Shown here in pieces: positions 14,674 to 22,835 of a DNA stretch of 64,000 nt (within the stretch, counting starts at the first letter, position 1; every line of letters begins with the position of its first letter). The DNA is from a virus, in the IMG/VR virus record IMGVR_UViG_3300031857_000149, positions 1 through 64,000 of that record, one strand, 5' to 3'. The notes beneath the pieces were generated by a model, which was given only the letters and a program-made list of their open reading frames with translations, did not search any database and had not been told where the DNA came from. A program made the position numbers and the translations under genes.

Positions 14674-14681
14674 TATTTATT
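14674..14681 (-). promoter_or_regulatory. Late promoter element AATAAATA (uvsW)
   Basis: TAAATA-core element 22 nt upstream of uvsW, in the 32-bp gap after the 501-aa gene. Confidence 0.6.
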
Positions 14682-14684
14682 TGT

Positions 14685-16190
14685 CTAATTTGGGAGACCT
14701 TGCGCCTGACCAGCAGCATCCATTCTTGCTCTTGTATCTGCTTTTTCAGCATCAGTTCTTTCCCTCTTTCTCCTTTTTTGTTCTGGAGTTTCTGGTTGAG
14801 TTTGTGGTTGTTGAGGTTGTGATGGTACTGTTGTAGGTTGCTGTGGTTTAGTATCAACGGGATCAGTTCTTTGTTGCTGTTGTACCTCAGGTTTTTGTTG
14901 TTGAGGTTGTGCTGATAATCTTTCTTTTGCTTGTGCCGCTTTTGCCTGGACATCAGCAAAAGTCATATTTGCCGTTTGTACTGCCTGATCTGCATTTGCC
15001 AATCTTGCATTTAGATTTGGATTATTAATTCTCTTTTGTGCCTGATGCTGCAAGTAAGTTCTAGTTCCATCAGAGTTTGTTTCTAATTCTTTTTGCGCAG
15101 ATTTCTTTTCTGCTTCAGCGGCAGCAAGTGCTTGTTGTGCTTCTGCTGCTTGCTTTGAAAAATCGGAAAATGTAGATTGTCTGGAAATTGGTTCCTCTGG
15201 TCTATAATCAATTTTTAAATTTCCTGGACGAGATGTGCCTTTAGGTAATGCTAATCTTGGTTTTGAACTCTTCTGCTGTTCTGATGGTTTGGCAGTTGCT
15301 TCTTTATCTTTATTTTTTCCTGTTAGAACAATTCCTGCTGTTCCTGCATCACTTTTAAATTTTCCTTTACCTGAGGTTGCAACTTGAGATAATAGTCTTT
15401 CAAATTGTGGATACTTGTCAAGAAGTCTATCTGATATTCCTTGAGAAACGTTTTTTAAACTTTGCTTTTGTTTATCAACATCTGGTGCTTCTCCTGCTGT
15501 TTTTTGTAAACGTCCTATTGCCGAAAGACGTTCGGCATCATTCATAATTTCTTTTTCAATTTTATTTCTTTCTTCTTTAGATTTATCACTGTGAAATTTT
15601 TTGATAAATTCTTTGGTAGCAATCTTATACATTCCTTTCAATTCACCACCTTCTGCTGATGCTAACTGGGCACCAGCACCCTTTTTCATACTAATTCCTC
15701 TTCTATCCTTAGGATTATCCGGATTATATATTTCCAAATCTCCCTTAGGTGTTTTATCAGTTCCACCTGCATCTTTAAATTTTTTAGATAATTCTGCTGC
15801 ACCACTTCCAGTAACTCTGGAAGGAAATCCCTTTTCGATAGCACTTCTTAGTTTTTTTTGTTTGCTGAGTGCTAGTAAACCGCTCACAGAATCATCTAAA
15901 AAATTATTATAGTCTTGTTCATCATTAGGTTGTCGTCCTTCTTTTTTGGAAAACTCTTCATCTCCGGCATTTGCAAAATTTAGTGGATGTTCTGAATTTG
16001 TTTTTGCTGCCGCTACCTGCTTTTTTATTTCTTCTTCAGCTCCTTTAAGATCGTTATTTAATATTAAATCTCTTATCTTGCTATTATCTGGATTTGCAAT
16101 AAAATAATTCCAAAGTTTACTTTGAGAATTTTCATCGTGAGTTTTATTTAACTTTTCACAAATTAATACAAATTGCACAAAAGTCTTCAT
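14685..16190 (-). CDS. Putative capsid-internal protein with nuclease-like core (501 aa)
   Basis: Unrecognised as a whole. It starts MKTFVQFVLICEK, close to the T4 capsid-targeting start MKTYQEFIAE of internal proteins, with an I-C-E tripeptide that fits gp21 cleavage. Residues about 147-185 read TPKGDLEIYN...RRGISMKKGAGAQLASAE, a D...(S)xK arrangement reminiscent of PD-(D/E)xK nuclease cores. Residues 300-501 are Gln/Pro/Ala-rich low complexity with a basic tail (KRRKRERTDAEKAD). Late-type ACTAAATA precedes it. The working idea is a packaged, injected protein; both nuclease activity and packaging are inference. Confidence 0.65.
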   Translation of the reverse strand: MKTFVQFVLICEKLNKTHDENSQSKLWNYFIANPDNSKIRDLILNNDLKGAEEEIKKQVAAAKTNSEHPLNFANAGDEEFSKKEGRQPNDEQDYNNFLDDSVSGLLALSKQKKLRSAIEKGFPSRVTGSGAAELSKKFKDAGGTDKTPKGDLEIYNPDNPKDRRGISMKKGAGAQLASAEGGELKGMYKIATKEFIKKFHSDKSKEERNKIEKEIMNDAERLSAIGRLQKTAGEAPDVDKQKQSLKNVSQGISDRLLDKYPQFERLLSQVATSGKGKFKSDAGTAGIVLTGKNKDKEATAKPSEQQKSSKPRLALPKGTSRPGNLKIDYRPEEPISRQSTFSDFSKQAAEAQQALAAAEAEKKSAQKELETNSDGTRTYLQHQAQKRINNPNLNARLANADQAVQTANMTFADVQAKAAQAKERLSAQPQQQKPEVQQQQRTDPVDTKPQQPTTVPSQPQQPQTQPETPEQKRRKRERTDAEKADTRARMDAAGQAQGLPN

Positions 16191-16210
16191 TTCTACCGAC
16201 AGTTTATTTT

Positions 16211-16218
16211 TATTTAGT
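16211..16218 (-). promoter_or_regulatory. Late promoter element ACTAAATA
   Basis: TAAATA-core element 21 nt upstream of the start at 16190; it overlaps the UvsY stop region. Confidence 0.55.
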
Positions 16219-16645
16219 TATACCCTGCCGTGAACTTATGCCACTCGATACTATTCTTGATTTGATAAGTTCTATTAGAAATCATTTTAAGAACTTCTTC
16301 TAGAAACTTAAGCATAATATCATAATATCTAATCTTTAAATCTACTTTACAGAGTCTCTCATCGGCATCCATATACCTCTGTATGGCGTCCTTTTCTCTT
16401 ACCTTATACGGAAATGGTTCTTCAGCATACACCTCTGCTGTTGCCTTTCCTGTGTAGTAGTTGTAGCGTTCCAAACGCACTCTATTGTAAGTTTCTCTTG
16501 CCTTTTCACGGAGAAGAGTGATGGTATTGTACAGAGTATAATACTTAGAATGCAACTGGGGTATTTTTAGTGATTCATCGTGTAAGTTATCGGGATCTAT
16601 AACAGAATCTCTCTGCCACATTTCCTGGATTTCATCAAGATTCAT
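16214..16645 (-). CDS. uvsY: Recombination mediator UvsY
   Basis: Loads the UvsX recombinase onto gp32-coated single strands. 143 residues (T4: 137). Matches the family in size, the basic helical layout, and segments such as NLDEIQEMWQRDSVID at the N-terminus and YNRVRLERYNYYTGKATAEVY in the middle. Its place after the gp23/gp3 block and before uvsW is the usual cyanophage order. The ATG overlaps the stop of the previous gene by 4 bp. Confidence 0.93.
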   Translation of the reverse strand: MNLDEIQEMWQRDSVIDPDNLHDESLKIPQLHSKYYTLYNTITLLREKARETYNRVRLERYNYYTGKATAEVYAEEPFPYKVREKDAIQRYMDADERLCKVDLKIRYYDIMLKFLEEVLKMISNRTYQIKNSIEWHKFTAGYN

Positions 16646-17184
16646 AGGGGATTGTTGTTTTTATCTAGGATATTATAGACAGTATACTTGAAACTTGCCT
16701 CTGCTGTAAAGAAATTGTAGTCGGTATCTCCAGCCTCAAATTCTAATGATGACAATGCATATGGAAACAAATCCTTAAACTTAATTAGTGCAACATCACG
16801 ATAGTTACTATTCAAGATTCTTAGAGTTCCATCACTAAATGCTTTTTTAGGATCTTGTCCGTCTGGTGTTGCCACAAGATTTCTATACTGTTCAGTTGTC
16901 TCCGGATATCCTAATCCAGTAATCCAATTATGAATAGCAACATAGTTTTCCATATCCTCATCAACAAGAAATTTTAAAGTCAAATCACCATAAACGATCT
17001 TATCTCCAGGAACATCCAAATCTTTCAAATACGTTGGTTGATTCGCAATTCCTAAAGTAATTTCTGGAATTCTAGCAGAATTACAAAAGAAAACTACCTT
17101 TGGTTCTTTAGCTAAGGTAAATTTAAATCCTATTGGTGATAAGTAATTTCTATTTTGAATTTGCTTATCAAAAACTGAAGTCAT
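16642..17184 (-). CDS. Tail-tube-fold protein, probable tail completion protein gp3
   Basis: 180 residues related to the T4 gp19/gp54 tail-tube fold: PIGFKFTLAKEPKVVFFCNS, SARIPEITLGIANQPTYLKD, then VPGDKIVYGDLTLKFLVDED and IHNWITGLGYP. In cyanophages the gene in this slot, between gp23 and uvsY, is usually labelled gp3, the tail completion and sheath stabiliser. The true tube protein gp19 is at 22831-23424, so this is a paralogous tube-like ring, either terminator (gp3) or baseplate initiator (gp54). TCTAAATA lies 14 nt upstream. Confidence 0.8.
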   Translation of the reverse strand: MTSVFDKQIQNRNYLSPIGFKFTLAKEPKVVFFCNSARIPEITLGIANQPTYLKDLDVPGDKIVYGDLTLKFLVDEDMENYVAIHNWITGLGYPETTEQYRNLVATPDGQDPKKAFSDGTLRILNSNYRDVALIKFKDLFPYALSSLEFEAGDTDYNFFTAEASFKYTVYNILDKNNNPL

Positions 17185-17197
17185 GGCATTTTATTTT

Positions 17198-17205
17198 TAT
17201 TTAGA
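17198..17205 (-). promoter_or_regulatory. Late promoter element TCTAAATA
   Basis: TAAATA-core element 14 nt upstream of the start at 17184, adjoining the gp23 terminator. Confidence 0.55.
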
Positions 17206-17206
17206 T

Positions 17207-17232
17207 AAAAAAAAGGGGTCCGAAGACCCCTT
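17207..17232 (-). terminator. Rho-independent terminator after gp23
   Basis: 8-bp perfect stem (17213-17220 with 17225-17232, AAGGGGTC/GACCCCTT), a 4-nt loop (TTCG on the RNA strand), then eight T on the minus strand; 21 bp after the gp23 stop. Confidence 0.92.
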
Positions 17233-17253
17233 AGTGAAATATGTGAATTTAAC

Positions 17254-18693
17254 TCACATAAGGTTAGCAACTTGTACTCTTCTGTAGTAACGGTTGCTGT
17301 TAACCTTGAGGCGTCCGAGACCCTGGTTGGTGGCATCGCCTTCTGCGAATGGGTTTGCAACCAAACCATAACGAGTCTTAAACCCGATTTTTGGCTGGAA
17401 GCTATTCTCACCAACCGCACGAACCATCTGAAGAGGAACGTATGGGCAGTAGAATAGACCTGCATCATAAGGAGAAGAACCCTTATAACCAACAACGTAG
17501 TACTGACCGCCACCAGCTCCGGGGTTAGAACCACCCGAATATGGGTCGATGTATACGCGGTACTTACCTTGAAGAATACCAGCAAAAGTATTGCCGCTAT
17601 CATCAACCTGAAGGTTTGCGTTGAGTGCAGGGGTGTAATCAAGAACGCCTGCCATGGTGAGTGCCGAAGCAACGTCAGCCGAGCAGAGGATCATGTTGCC
17701 CTTTCCTCTACGAGTTTCAGTTGCGATTGCGTTTGCATCGCGCTCGATTTGGAAGATAAGTCCTTTGAACTTCTCAACCGACCAACGACCGTTGGAGTCA
17801 ACGTCGAGGTCAAACTTACCAGCAGTTGCAACGTTGTGCTGCGCACCTGACTTAGCAGTCTTGTAGATGGTTCTGATAACTTCGCGGTTGATTTCAGCAA
17901 GAATCTCGGTTGAGAGAATGTTTGCTAATTCCGCTTCAGCATTCAGACCGTGGATTGCCTTGAGGTCTTGTGCGAGCTCTAGTGAGTACTCAGCCTTGAG
18001 TGCTCTTGACTTTGCGGTAACAGTGACTTTCTCGATTGAGAATGCCATTTGGTTGAACTGATCTCCACCAGTTGCACCAAGTGCTTCCGAGTCATCAGTT
18101 CTCATACCTTGCCCAGTAGTATATGCTGCCTGGGTGGTGTTTGAATCTGGGCTTAGGAGACCTGGATTTGTACCTGCCTGACGTGCAGTGGTTCCAAGAC
18201 CAACTGAAGCACCATCAGAACCATCAACATAAAGACCGGATTCGTTATCAAATCCACTGTCTTGACCGGACCATGAAGAATCAACTTCATTGAAGAACGC
18301 TTCAGTTCCTGACTGTGAACCGTAACGTGAACGCATTGCGAAGATCAGTCCAGTAGGACCATTCATTGGCTGAACGCCAGCGAGATCATAAGCAACTAGG
18401 TTAGGCATTGAACGTCTAATCAATGAGATTAGAACGGGATCAAAACCGGCAACAGGACCAGCGCCATTAGCGCCACCTGAGAAACCAGCACCGTAACCAC
18501 CGGCACCAGTTTGGGTATTCATATTTGGAGTTTCATAGAGGAACTCACGCTCTTCACGTAGTTCTCTCTCTTGGTTCTCTAGCAGGATAGCGGTTACCGA
18601 TCTACGATGTGAATCTCTGATTGGATCGAGACCTTGATAGTCAAGGATTGGTGCCCACTTCTCCTGCAATTGTTCTGCATTGAACATTTGCAT
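17254..18693 (-). CDS. gp23: Major capsid protein gp23
   Basis: Main head subunit, 479 residues, of the T4-like cyanophage size class (T4: 521). Recognisable segments are EKWAPILDYQGLDPI near the N-terminus, the RRSMPNLVAYDLAGVQPMNG block, VTAKSRALKAEYSLELAQDL, and the C-terminal GLVANPFAEGDATNQGLG. A candidate gp21 cleavage tripeptide L-Y-E sits at 52-54, where T4 gp23 loses 65 residues. Flanked by a strong terminator and an atypical promoter; codon use is more GC-rich than in the neighbouring tail genes, as is common for a highly expressed capsid gene. Confidence 0.97.
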   Translation of the reverse strand: MQMFNAEQLQEKWAPILDYQGLDPIRDSHRRSVTAILLENQERELREEREFLYETPNMNTQTGAGGYGAGFSGGANGAGPVAGFDPVLISLIRRSMPNLVAYDLAGVQPMNGPTGLIFAMRSRYGSQSGTEAFFNEVDSSWSGQDSGFDNESGLYVDGSDGASVGLGTTARQAGTNPGLLSPDSNTTQAAYTTGQGMRTDDSEALGATGGDQFNQMAFSIEKVTVTAKSRALKAEYSLELAQDLKAIHGLNAEAELANILSTEILAEINREVIRTIYKTAKSGAQHNVATAGKFDLDVDSNGRWSVEKFKGLIFQIERDANAIATETRRGKGNMILCSADVASALTMAGVLDYTPALNANLQVDDSGNTFAGILQGKYRVYIDPYSGGSNPGAGGGQYYVVGYKGSSPYDAGLFYCPYVPLQMVRAVGENSFQPKIGFKTRYGLVANPFAEGDATNQGLGRLKVNSNRYYRRVQVANLM

Positions 18694-18724
18694 TTGTTTT
18701 ACCTCGTTAAAAAGTTAGTTTGAT

Positions 18725-18732
18725 TCTTTATA
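18725..18732 (-). promoter_or_regulatory. Probable gp23 promoter, degenerate late element
   Basis: TATAAAGA 32 nt upstream of gp23, at the expected late-promoter distance but without the TAAATA core seen elsewhere. It could equally be a host-type -10. Confidence 0.4.
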
Positions 18733-18741
18733 CTCTAAAAA

Positions 18742-19932
18742 TCACTTATTAGAAAATTTACTGAGCAATGAAAGATAGCTCTCCATTCTTCCACTCACTT
18801 GTGGAGCCTCGGAGTAGTTTGCCTCTTCTGATAAATTCTCAGTAACATCTCTTTGAGCACTAGGTGCTTTAGTTGGGAAATAAGATTCCCTTAAAGTTAC
18901 TAGTTTCTCACGATAGTTGTCTTCACTATCAAACTCAACATTTTCAGCAAGAGAAGCGAGTTTGTCCTTCTGAGAAAGTGCAAGACCCTCAGCGACGGTT
19001 GCAAAAATTACATCAGAAACTGACTCTGCTAATCTTCTATTAAGAGCAACATTCTTTTCGATTTGCTCGTTGAGTTTTCCTTCCATTTCATCAAGTTTAT
19101 CTACCATACTCTCAATTACATCATATCTATCTTCAGGGATTGTTACATAATGATCTTCAAAAAGACTCTTCATTCCTTGGAGGAATGATTCGGTCATTTC
19201 AGTCTTAAGACCGTGCTCGATAGCAATTGCATTTTCTGAAATCCATTCATCAGCAACATACTCAAGGTATGCATCAACTCTATCAACTAGAGATTCTTTA
19301 ATTGCTTCGATTTCTTCTACAAGTGCTTGCTCGTATGAAGATTGGAGAGATTCTTTGATCTCTGCAACCTTTGCATTAATTGCTGTTTCAAAAATTACAC
19401 GGGCTTTTTCTTGGAACTCTTCTGAGAGTTCTTCACCTTCTAGAAGAGCATTGACATCTTCTTCGATGTCATACTCTTCTTTCTTCATTTCGCCTTCTTC
19501 ATCTTCATCTTTTTCATGACCTTTACCTTCCTTCTTTTCACCCTTTTCCTTTTTACCTTCTTTATGAGGAACTTCGACAGGCTCTTCGCCATCCTTTTCC
19601 TCTTTACCATACTCTCCTTCGGAAAGGAGATCTTCGTCATCCAGTTCTTCCTCTTCCTTTACAGGTGAAGCCATAGACTTCATAGGTTCGGCTGGTTTTG
19701 CGCCCTTGGTAACAACATCTTTAACTTGAGAAAGAGTTGCTCCAGGTTCCTTAAGTTTTGCAGGACCCTCGGGATCATTTGTATAATTTTCGGGAGTTGG
19801 ACCACCTAAATCTTCCCAATTACCAGTTTGACCAGCAGGAATACCCGTGGTTAATTTTGGCATTGGTTCTGCAGCGGCGGCTCCTTTGGTTACTACGTTT
19901 TCCATTTCTTGTAAATTGCTACCAACGGACAT
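18742..19932 (-). CDS. gp22: Prohead core scaffold protein gp22
   Basis: Forms the internal scaffold of the prohead and is degraded by gp21. 396 residues against 269 in T4; the extra length is an N-terminal, highly charged region (Glu/Lys blocks at about 90-155). The C-terminal half is helical and coiled-coil, with VDKLDEMEGKLNEQIEKN and VIFATVAEGLALSQKDKL, typical of gp22. Residues 13-24 (VVTKGAAAAEPM) are repeated at 73-84 (VVTKGAKPAEPM). Position between gp21 and gp23 fixes the assignment. Late promoter TATAAATA lies 31 nt upstream. Confidence 0.93.
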   Translation of the reverse strand: MSVGSNLQEMENVVTKGAAAAEPMPKLTTGIPAGQTGNWEDLGGPTPENYTNDPEGPAKLKEPGATLSQVKDVVTKGAKPAEPMKSMASPVKEEEELDDEDLLSEGEYGKEEKDGEEPVEVPHKEGKKEKGEKKEGKGHEKDEDEEGEMKKEEYDIEEDVNALLEGEELSEEFQEKARVIFETAINAKVAEIKESLQSSYEQALVEEIEAIKESLVDRVDAYLEYVADEWISENAIAIEHGLKTEMTESFLQGMKSLFEDHYVTIPEDRYDVIESMVDKLDEMEGKLNEQIEKNVALNRRLAESVSDVIFATVAEGLALSQKDKLASLAENVEFDSEDNYREKLVTLRESYFPTKAPSAQRDVTENLSEEANYSEAPQVSGRMESYLSLLSKFSNK

Positions 19933-19962
19933 TTGTTTTAGATCTGTGTTATAATCTATATT

Positions 19963-19970
19963 TATTTATA
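19963..19970 (-). promoter_or_regulatory. Late promoter TATAAATA (gp22)
   Basis: Perfect box 31 nt upstream of gp22; an overlapping AATAAATA follows 4 nt downstream. Confidence 0.75.
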
Positions 19971-19972
19971 AA

Positions 19973-20623
19973 TTAAAGATTTGCTAAGAAATCTTGAAAT
20001 AATTGAATCTTATGTTCTTGTAAAGTACTTTCATCTACAAGAGTATTAATTCTGCGTTTTGTTTGCTCTGCGAGTCTTTCACGAAGAATTCCTCCTTCCC
20101 AAACCCACTCCTTACCTTCCATAATTCCCTGAACAAAAGCATCAGGTGCAGAAGGATCAGCAACAATGTCAGCAGCAGTTGCCAACATAAAGTCTTCACC
20201 AACAACTTTATGACCCTCATTGGTCATCTTAAGTGATCCAACACCACGGGAAGAAACGCCAAGGCAAACACCTTCACCGATAAGAGATTTTGCAATCTTA
20301 CCCATTGGGGTTTCAAGAAGTTGTGCTTTACCTCTAAAGTTTGTTCCATTTTGTTCTAATGAAACAATTTTATGAGAAACACGGTCAAGATTGACGGTAG
20401 GACCATCTGGGTGACCAAGTTCTCCAAGAGCACGACCCTTTGCAACGAAAGCTTCGTTATATCTCTTTACCTCGCGGGTAAGAGTTTCCATAGGATACAT
20501 TCTACCATTACGGTTGCAAATATCACCTTGAAGGAAAACTCCCTCAATATACATTTTCTTTTCGGAACCCTTACCTTCGGTGATAAACTTAACTTGTGAT
20601 ACTTCTTCTGTGATGAGTTTCAT
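19973..20623 (-). CDS. gp21: Prohead maturation protease gp21
   Basis: Serine protease that cleaves scaffold and capsid proteins after (L/I)-x-E-type sites. 216 residues (T4: 212). Catalytic candidates are H71 in GELGHP and S124/S125 in GVSSRGVGSL; YIEGVFLQGDICNRNGRMYP at 25-44 also matches T4 gp21. The order gp21-gp22-gp23 is as in T4. Its own N-terminus contains ITE tripeptides that would allow self-cleavage. Confidence 0.96.
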   Translation of the reverse strand: MKLITEEVSQVKFITEGKGSEKKMYIEGVFLQGDICNRNGRMYPMETLTREVKRYNEAFVAKGRALGELGHPDGPTVNLDRVSHKIVSLEQNGTNFRGKAQLLETPMGKIAKSLIGEGVCLGVSSRGVGSLKMTNEGHKVVGEDFMLATAADIVADPSAPDAFVQGIMEGKEWVWEGGILRERLAEQTKRRINTLVDESTLQEHKIQLFQDFLANL

Positions 20624-20624
20624 T

Positions 20625-20891
20625 TTAGTTTGTGAATGCTACTTTATTTGCTTTAATTGCTGCTGATGTCCAAATAACATCGGATCCAAGTTTTTGTACA
20701 AATTCAACAGATGCTGCTGGCATTGCAAAATAATTTGTTGATGCTGCACCAACTAGGGTACTTACTCCAACAGTAACCACACCAGATTGATTATTGTATA
20801 AACGAACACAAGTTGCGGAGTTAATGCTAGTAGCAGCTCCGGCATTAGTACCGGTATCTACTTGCGTTTCTATAATCTTTGTAACTGACAT
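20625..20891 (-). CDS. Small virion-type protein between gp21 and gp67 (88 aa)
   Basis: An 88-residue, Ser/Thr/Ala/Val-rich protein that looks all-beta (CVRLYNNQSGVVTVGVSTLV, then NYFAMPAASVEFVQKLGSDV). It resembles small beta-sandwich virion proteins; I do not know a family name. It sits where T4 has gene 68, but no sequence likeness to gp68 is evident. It overlaps the gp67 stop by 1 bp and ends 1 bp from gp21, so it is co-translated with head genes. Likely a capsid accessory protein, as inference. Confidence 0.75.
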   Translation of the reverse strand: MSVTKIIETQVDTGTNAGAATSINSATCVRLYNNQSGVVTVGVSTLVGAASTNYFAMPAASVEFVQKLGSDVIWTSAAIKANKVAFTN

Positions 20892-21073
20892 TATTCTTCC
20901 CCCACCTCCGAGGATTCTGAACCAACTTCACCGTCACCAAAAAGAGAAGATGCAACATGTGGTCTGGCAGAATCAACTTTTTCTGCAGCTTTAGAATATA
21001 GTGTATTTTTAATGGCATCCGAAATATCTGCCGCAGCAGCATCGGTGGCAATCAAATCGATAATTTCTTCCAT
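20891..21073 (-). CDS. gp67: Prohead core protein gp67
   Basis: A 60-residue protein, MEEIIDLIATDAAAADISDA to an acidic end (GEVGSESSEVGEE). T4 gp67 is an 80-residue prohead core protein, starting MEGLIEAI and ending in a long acidic tail; the size, helical N-terminus, acid tail and place between gp20 and gp21 match. It helps determine head shape and is processed by gp21. A perfect late promoter is 23 nt upstream. Confidence 0.82.
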   Translation of the reverse strand: MEEIIDLIATDAAAADISDAIKNTLYSKAAEKVDSARPHVASSLFGDGEVGSESSEVGEE

Positions 21074-21095
21074 AAAATTTTATATGTTTATATTT

Positions 21096-21103
21096 TATTT
21101 ATA
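21096..21103 (-). promoter_or_regulatory. Late promoter TATAAATA (gp67)
   Basis: Perfect box 23 nt upstream of gp67; it overlaps the gp20 stop. Confidence 0.72.
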
Positions 21104-22799
21104 TCTCTGCCTTCTTAAAGTCTTTCTCTGCTTTAACCTGTGTTGCCTGAGCATCTTGCTGCAAATCTGGTTCCTGTGGAATTTCTCCCATACCCATCAT
21201 TTCTTCACCTTGACCACCTTCGGGTGGTAGAGGTTCTCCGGTTATTGGATCAACAGAACTTGGATCTGGAATTATACCATCTTTAATTTCTTTTTCAATT
21301 CTCTTATCAATTTCAACAATTTCTGAATCAGTTTGGCGAAGAACTTTTCTTCTGACATAATCTTGAGAAAAATACTTTCCAATATATGGTTCAATAGTTG
21401 ATAGTAAAGTTAGTCTCTCAGTCATTAATTCAGATTCTTTAAGTTCTGCAAATTGATTATCATAAAGAAAATCGTATTGGATATGGTCACTAATTTTTTC
21501 CCAATCCTCTGCTGCAATAATATTTTTAAGAATTAATTGTGTTTTTAATAAATCCGTAAATAAATTACTGAATCTCTTTCTCAGTCTACCTACAAATTTG
21601 GCAAATTTTAATTCATCTCTTAAAATTTCTGATGATCTGCCCAAATTAAATCCACCATCACTGGCAATTCTTGATTCTGGTACTCCTAAAGATCTATATA
21701 ATTTCTTTTGGAAATATTCAATATCAGAAAGTTCTCCCAGATTTTGACCACCAGGAAGAGTCGTGATTTCGGTTCCTCTGCCACCTTCTCTACGAGGTAA
21801 CCAGAAATCTTCCATCATTGACATAAACTTACGATCATCACGAACTTCACCAGTATTGGCATCGTATGCAAGTTTATTTCTGTAACGAGACATAACCTCT
21901 TTGAGGTATTGTTCTGCCTTTACTTTTGGAAGATTCCCAACATCAATATAAAAAATTCTACGTTCTGGTGCTCTAGACAATCTGTAAATTACAAGAGAAT
22001 CCTCAATCATTCTAAGTTGATTGAGTGATTTAATTGCCTTGTGTAGATACGATAGAACTGTACCCTTGTTACGATCAACTAGACCAGATGTGCAATATGC
22101 TACAGAATCTTTGGCAATTTTAATCGCTTTTTGATTACCTGACCCTGGACCAACTCCACTAAACGTCCCAACTGCAGTAGTTGGTTGGGGTGTGTACATA
22201 AAATATTCTTCTATCTCTGGATAGAACATTTTTTGAGATTCACTTAATTTTGGATTTTGTGATCTCAATAAATCTCTTCGATCTACCTTCTTCTCTTGCC
22301 TAACAAATCTCATTTTCATGGGATCGATATATCTTATATCTTGGATCCCATCATGAGGATTTTTAACATCTATAACTTTTAGATAATAAAGTCTACCATC
22401 AACATACCAATTTCTGAAAATTTCGTGGCACTTCTTATCGAAGTCCATCATTTCTTTGATTGATTTAAATTCTTCTCTAATTTTTTCTTTTAATTTATCA
22501 CTTGCATTTAAATTACTGAGTTCAATTTCAACAGGGGAATCGTATAAATCACTTACAATAGCTTCATTCACAACGTCTTCAATGGCACCCTCGCATTCTG
22601 GGTGTAGTGACATTTCTCTGTAACGACGAATGAGATCAAACTCAGTTCTATATACGCCTTCAATATCTAAATATTGACCATAAAATCCACTGGCAATAAA
22701 ATTATCAACCCCGTCCTCGTTATTTGGAGGGACGGGGGATACTAACTTTCTTTTTTCTTCACTATTATCATCAATTGAAAATCCAAAAAGTTTTGCCAT
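21099..22799 (-). CDS. gp20: Portal vertex protein gp20
   Basis: Dodecameric portal through which DNA enters and leaves the head; nucleates prohead assembly. 566 residues (T4: 524). Family segments include VYRTEFDLIRRYREMSLHPE, AIEDVVNEAIV, the RIFYIDVGNLPKVKAEQYL block and EITTLPGGQNLGELSDIEYF. The C-terminal 50 residues are Pro/Glu/Gln-rich. ACTAAATA lies 29 nt upstream. gp20 is the standard marker gene for cyanophage surveys. Confidence 0.97.
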   Translation of the reverse strand: MAKLFGFSIDDNSEEKRKLVSPVPPNNEDGVDNFIASGFYGQYLDIEGVYRTEFDLIRRYREMSLHPECEGAIEDVVNEAIVSDLYDSPVEIELSNLNASDKLKEKIREEFKSIKEMMDFDKKCHEIFRNWYVDGRLYYLKVIDVKNPHDGIQDIRYIDPMKMRFVRQEKKVDRRDLLRSQNPKLSESQKMFYPEIEEYFMYTPQPTTAVGTFSGVGPGSGNQKAIKIAKDSVAYCTSGLVDRNKGTVLSYLHKAIKSLNQLRMIEDSLVIYRLSRAPERRIFYIDVGNLPKVKAEQYLKEVMSRYRNKLAYDANTGEVRDDRKFMSMMEDFWLPRREGGRGTEITTLPGGQNLGELSDIEYFQKKLYRSLGVPESRIASDGGFNLGRSSEILRDELKFAKFVGRLRKRFSNLFTDLLKTQLILKNIIAAEDWEKISDHIQYDFLYDNQFAELKESELMTERLTLLSTIEPYIGKYFSQDYVRRKVLRQTDSEIVEIDKRIEKEIKDGIIPDPSSVDPITGEPLPPEGGQGEEMMGMGEIPQEPDLQQDAQATQVKAEKDFKKAEI

Positions 22800-22827
22800 A
22801 TTATAAATTTAAATCTTGATATAGTAT

Positions 22828-22835
22828 TATTTAGT
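22828..22835 (-). promoter_or_regulatory. Late promoter element ACTAAATA (gp20)
   Basis: TAAATA-core element 29 nt upstream of gp20, overlapping the gp19 stop. Confidence 0.55.
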
